Assembly: GCA_905478675.1 (NCBI GenBank)
Contig: CAJQJI010000100.1
Span: 1 to 14,764 of the forward strand
DNA from: Candidatus Altimarinota bacterium
Lineage (GTDB): Bacteria > Patescibacteriota > Gracilibacteria > UBA4473
DNA: 14,764 nt
Direction: 5' to 3'
This document shows positions 13,759 to 14,764 of this stretch, piece by piece; positions within the stretch are counted from its first letter, which is position 1, and each line of letters starts with the position of its first letter. The notes beneath the pieces are model-generated. The model was not told the DNA's origin, ran no database searches, and saw only the letters and a program-made list of their open reading frames with translations. Both the position numbers and the translations under genes were made by a program.

Positions 13759-14670
13759 ATGCAAACATCAAACACAATCTTAAGTTTCGCTGTCCTCAGT
13801 AGTCTTTTACTTTTAAGTGGTTGTAGCAATACTCCACAAAACAATGTACAAACACAAGCCCCGGCAACCATTACGACACCAACTGTTGCTGAGGAAGAAA
13901 GTAAAAGAGCCCCTCTAGAAGAAATGGAGGTTATTGAAGAAACTGAAAATGAGGCAGAACTTGCTATGCCAGCTGAAGACCCAATGCTTACAGACACTTC
14001 AGAATACTCACTTTCTACGATACAAGCCCTTACGGATAAATTTAAATACAACCAAGACTCAAATTTCTTAAACTGTAGTCATAGTGCGGTTGTTAATTGT
14101 CAAAGAGAGGCCGCAACACAAATTAGTCTTGAATCTAAAAACGCAAACGCCTGTGATGAGATTATGGACGAAGCTCAAACGATAGAATGTAAAAATAGCT
14201 TATGGAACCAACTCGCTTTAGTAGAAAAAAAGCCAAGTTTATGTGATAACTTAGAAGAATACTTACAAGACAGTTGTAAAAACCAAGCCTCTTTTGCCCT
14301 AGCGACTGAATCTCAAGACATCACTAAATGTGAAGATATTAACGATATCTATCAACAAGACAGTTGTAAAAACCAAATAAATATTAATAAGGCGATCACG
14401 GCACTAGACCCAGCCCTATGTGAAGCCGTAATCACGTACAATTACGAAACCGTTTACCCAGAAGTAGATCCAACAGACGACGCTCTCAATAACGATCCAA
14501 CCGAAGTAGAATTTGAAATTATTCGAACTCCAGTGAGTCAAGAAGAAAATTTTGAACGACAAAATTGTTTAGATCAAATTGAAATGAACCGATCCATTAT
14601 AGAAGAAGAAGCGGCTATACTAGCTGAACAAGAAGCCACAAACCAAACCGAAGAACCAGTGGTTGAATAA
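13759..14670 (+). CDS. Cys-repeat lipoprotein; 3' end possibly artefactual, 303 aa as read
   Basis: The signal peptide ends in lipobox LLLSGC, with the lipidated Cys at residue 22. Residues 23-100 are a Pro/Thr/Glu-rich linker. From 106 to 221 the protein is a regular array of cysteines at 106, 114, 132, 144, 162, 173, 191, 203 and 221: every unit reads C-x10/11-C-x17, period 29-30, with CKN after the second Cys and hydrophobic helix-like sequence in the 17-residue spacer. An acidic insert (about 222-268) then delays the next Cys to 270. I do not recognise the family; a helical, disulfide-linked repeat outside the membrane is the likely structure. The last codon and stop (14665-14670) lie inside the 100-base inverted repeat at the window end, so the true protein may be longer. 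It is divergent from pyrE. Confidence 0.75.
   Translation: MQTSNTILSFAVLSSLLLLSGCSNTPQNNVQTQAPATITTPTVAEEESKRAPLEEMEVIEETENEAELAMPAEDPMLTDTSEYSLSTIQALTDKFKYNQDSNFLNCSHSAVVNCQREAATQISLESKNANACDEIMDEAQTIECKNSLWNQLALVEKKPSLCDNLEEYLQDSCKNQASFALATESQDITKCEDINDIYQQDSCKNQININKAITALDPALCEAVITYNYETVYPEVDPTDDALNNDPTEVEFEIIRTPVSQEENFERQNCLDQIEMNRSIIEEEAAILAEQEATNQTEEPVVE
14265..14286 (+). repeat. Direct repeat copy 1 within the Cys-repeat gene (22 bp)
   Basis: This 22-base stretch is identical to 14355-14376, 90 bases (30 codons) downstream. Both encode QDSCKNQ in the same frame, at equivalent positions of successive protein repeat units. The identity points to recent duplication or gene conversion between units. 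Confidence 0.85.
14355..14376 (+). repeat. Direct repeat copy 2 within the Cys-repeat gene (22 bp)
   Basis: Identical to 14265-14286 and in the same codon frame, one 90-base repeat unit later. The flanking bases diverge immediately on the 5' side. Confidence 0.85.
14425..14524 (+). repeat. Left arm of a 100-bp perfect inverted repeat, inside the Cys-repeat gene
   Basis: Base-by-base comparison shows this segment is the exact reverse complement of 14665-14764. Identity stops at 14525 (G against the A expected) on the inner side; on the outer side the window ends. The 140 bases between the arms (14525-14664) would be the loop. The arm encodes the acidic insert of the lipoprotein. Confidence 0.95.
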
Positions 14671-14764
14671 TTTCAAATTCTACTTCGGTTGGATCGTTAT
14701 TGAGAGCGTCGTCTGTTGGATCTACTTCTGGGTAAACGGTTTCGTAATTGTACGTGATTACGGC
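14665..14764 (-). repeat. Right arm of the 100-bp inverted repeat, at the window end
   Basis: Exact reverse complement of 14425-14524, running to the last base of the window. It supplies the last codon and stop of the lipoprotein gene and all the sequence after it. An arm that starts inside a gene, copies that gene backward and coincides with the sequence end is typical of a fold-back chimera or assembly-graph artefact, though a real palindrome cannot be excluded. Confidence 0.95.

Noticed and set aside
14076..14570. Possible CRISPR or tandem DNA repeat array suggested by the 90-base periodicity
   Set aside because: The period is a whole number of codons in an open frame, most of each unit differs in sequence, and the repeat is explained by the protein's Cys units.
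1..14764. Alternative genetic code (UGA read as Gly) as in Gracilibacteria/Absconditabacteria
   Set aside because: Well-conserved genes such as the NifS-like enzyme end at TGA at the expected place with ATGA overlaps, and conserved Gly and Trp positions in xth, map, adk and pyrE translate correctly with the standard code.

Overview
The window looks like an AT-rich bacterial chromosome segment carrying 15 protein genes, one of them cut by the left edge. UGA acts as a stop (for example at 5266-5268), so this is the standard code and not the UGA=Gly code of Gracilibacteria/Absconditabacteria. Small housekeeping genes, a short (zinc-free) adenylate kinase, many starts without a Shine-Dalgarno site, and unfamiliar Cys-rich secreted proteins and lipoproteins suggest a Patescibacteria/CPR-type genome, possibly Peregrinibacteria. 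That placement is inference; no rRNA or other marker is present. I see no tRNA, rRNA, CRISPR array, transposase or phage gene, and no gap between genes exceeds about 150 bases.

Layout. Position 1-66 (minus) is the first 22 codons of topA. Divergent from it is a plus-strand group: an HD-domain protein (214-1428) and two tandem paralogous lipoproteins (1500-3296, 3307-4467), the first with a very acidic C-terminal tail. They meet head-on a long run of minus-strand genes. In transcription order these are adk, map, a CPA1 cation/proton antiporter, a Trm9/ALKBH8-like methyltransferase, a divergent NifS/IscS-type enzyme, an RBBP9-like serine hydrolase, a His-rich unknown protein, and exonuclease III. 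Three junctions in the run overlap (adk/map, NifS-like/hydrolase, His-rich/xth), which suggests translational coupling. A Cys-rich secreted protein (11884-12981, plus) diverges from adk and converges with pyrE (12986-13606, minus). Divergent from pyrE is a Cys-repeat lipoprotein (13759-14670, plus).

How the genes fit together. The cytoplasmic genes are nucleotide metabolism (adk, pyrE), N-terminal methionine removal (map), DNA topology and repair (topA, xth), probable tRNA modification (Trm9-like) and ion homeostasis (antiporter). The envelope genes are four exported proteins of unknown function: three lipoproteins and one Sec-secreted protein. All carry many cysteines or repeats.

The most notable observations are these. 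(1) The last 100 bases (14665-14764) are the exact reverse complement of 14425-14524 inside the last gene, so its stop codon and 3' flank may be a fold-back assembly or amplification artefact. (2) Several genes have promoter-like -35/-10 pairs whose -10 lies only 8-9 bases from the ATG, implying nearly leaderless mRNAs. (3) Two undescribed-looking Cys-repeat architectures occur in secreted proteins. (4) The NifS-like enzyme has Gln in place of the usual His beside its PLP lysine.
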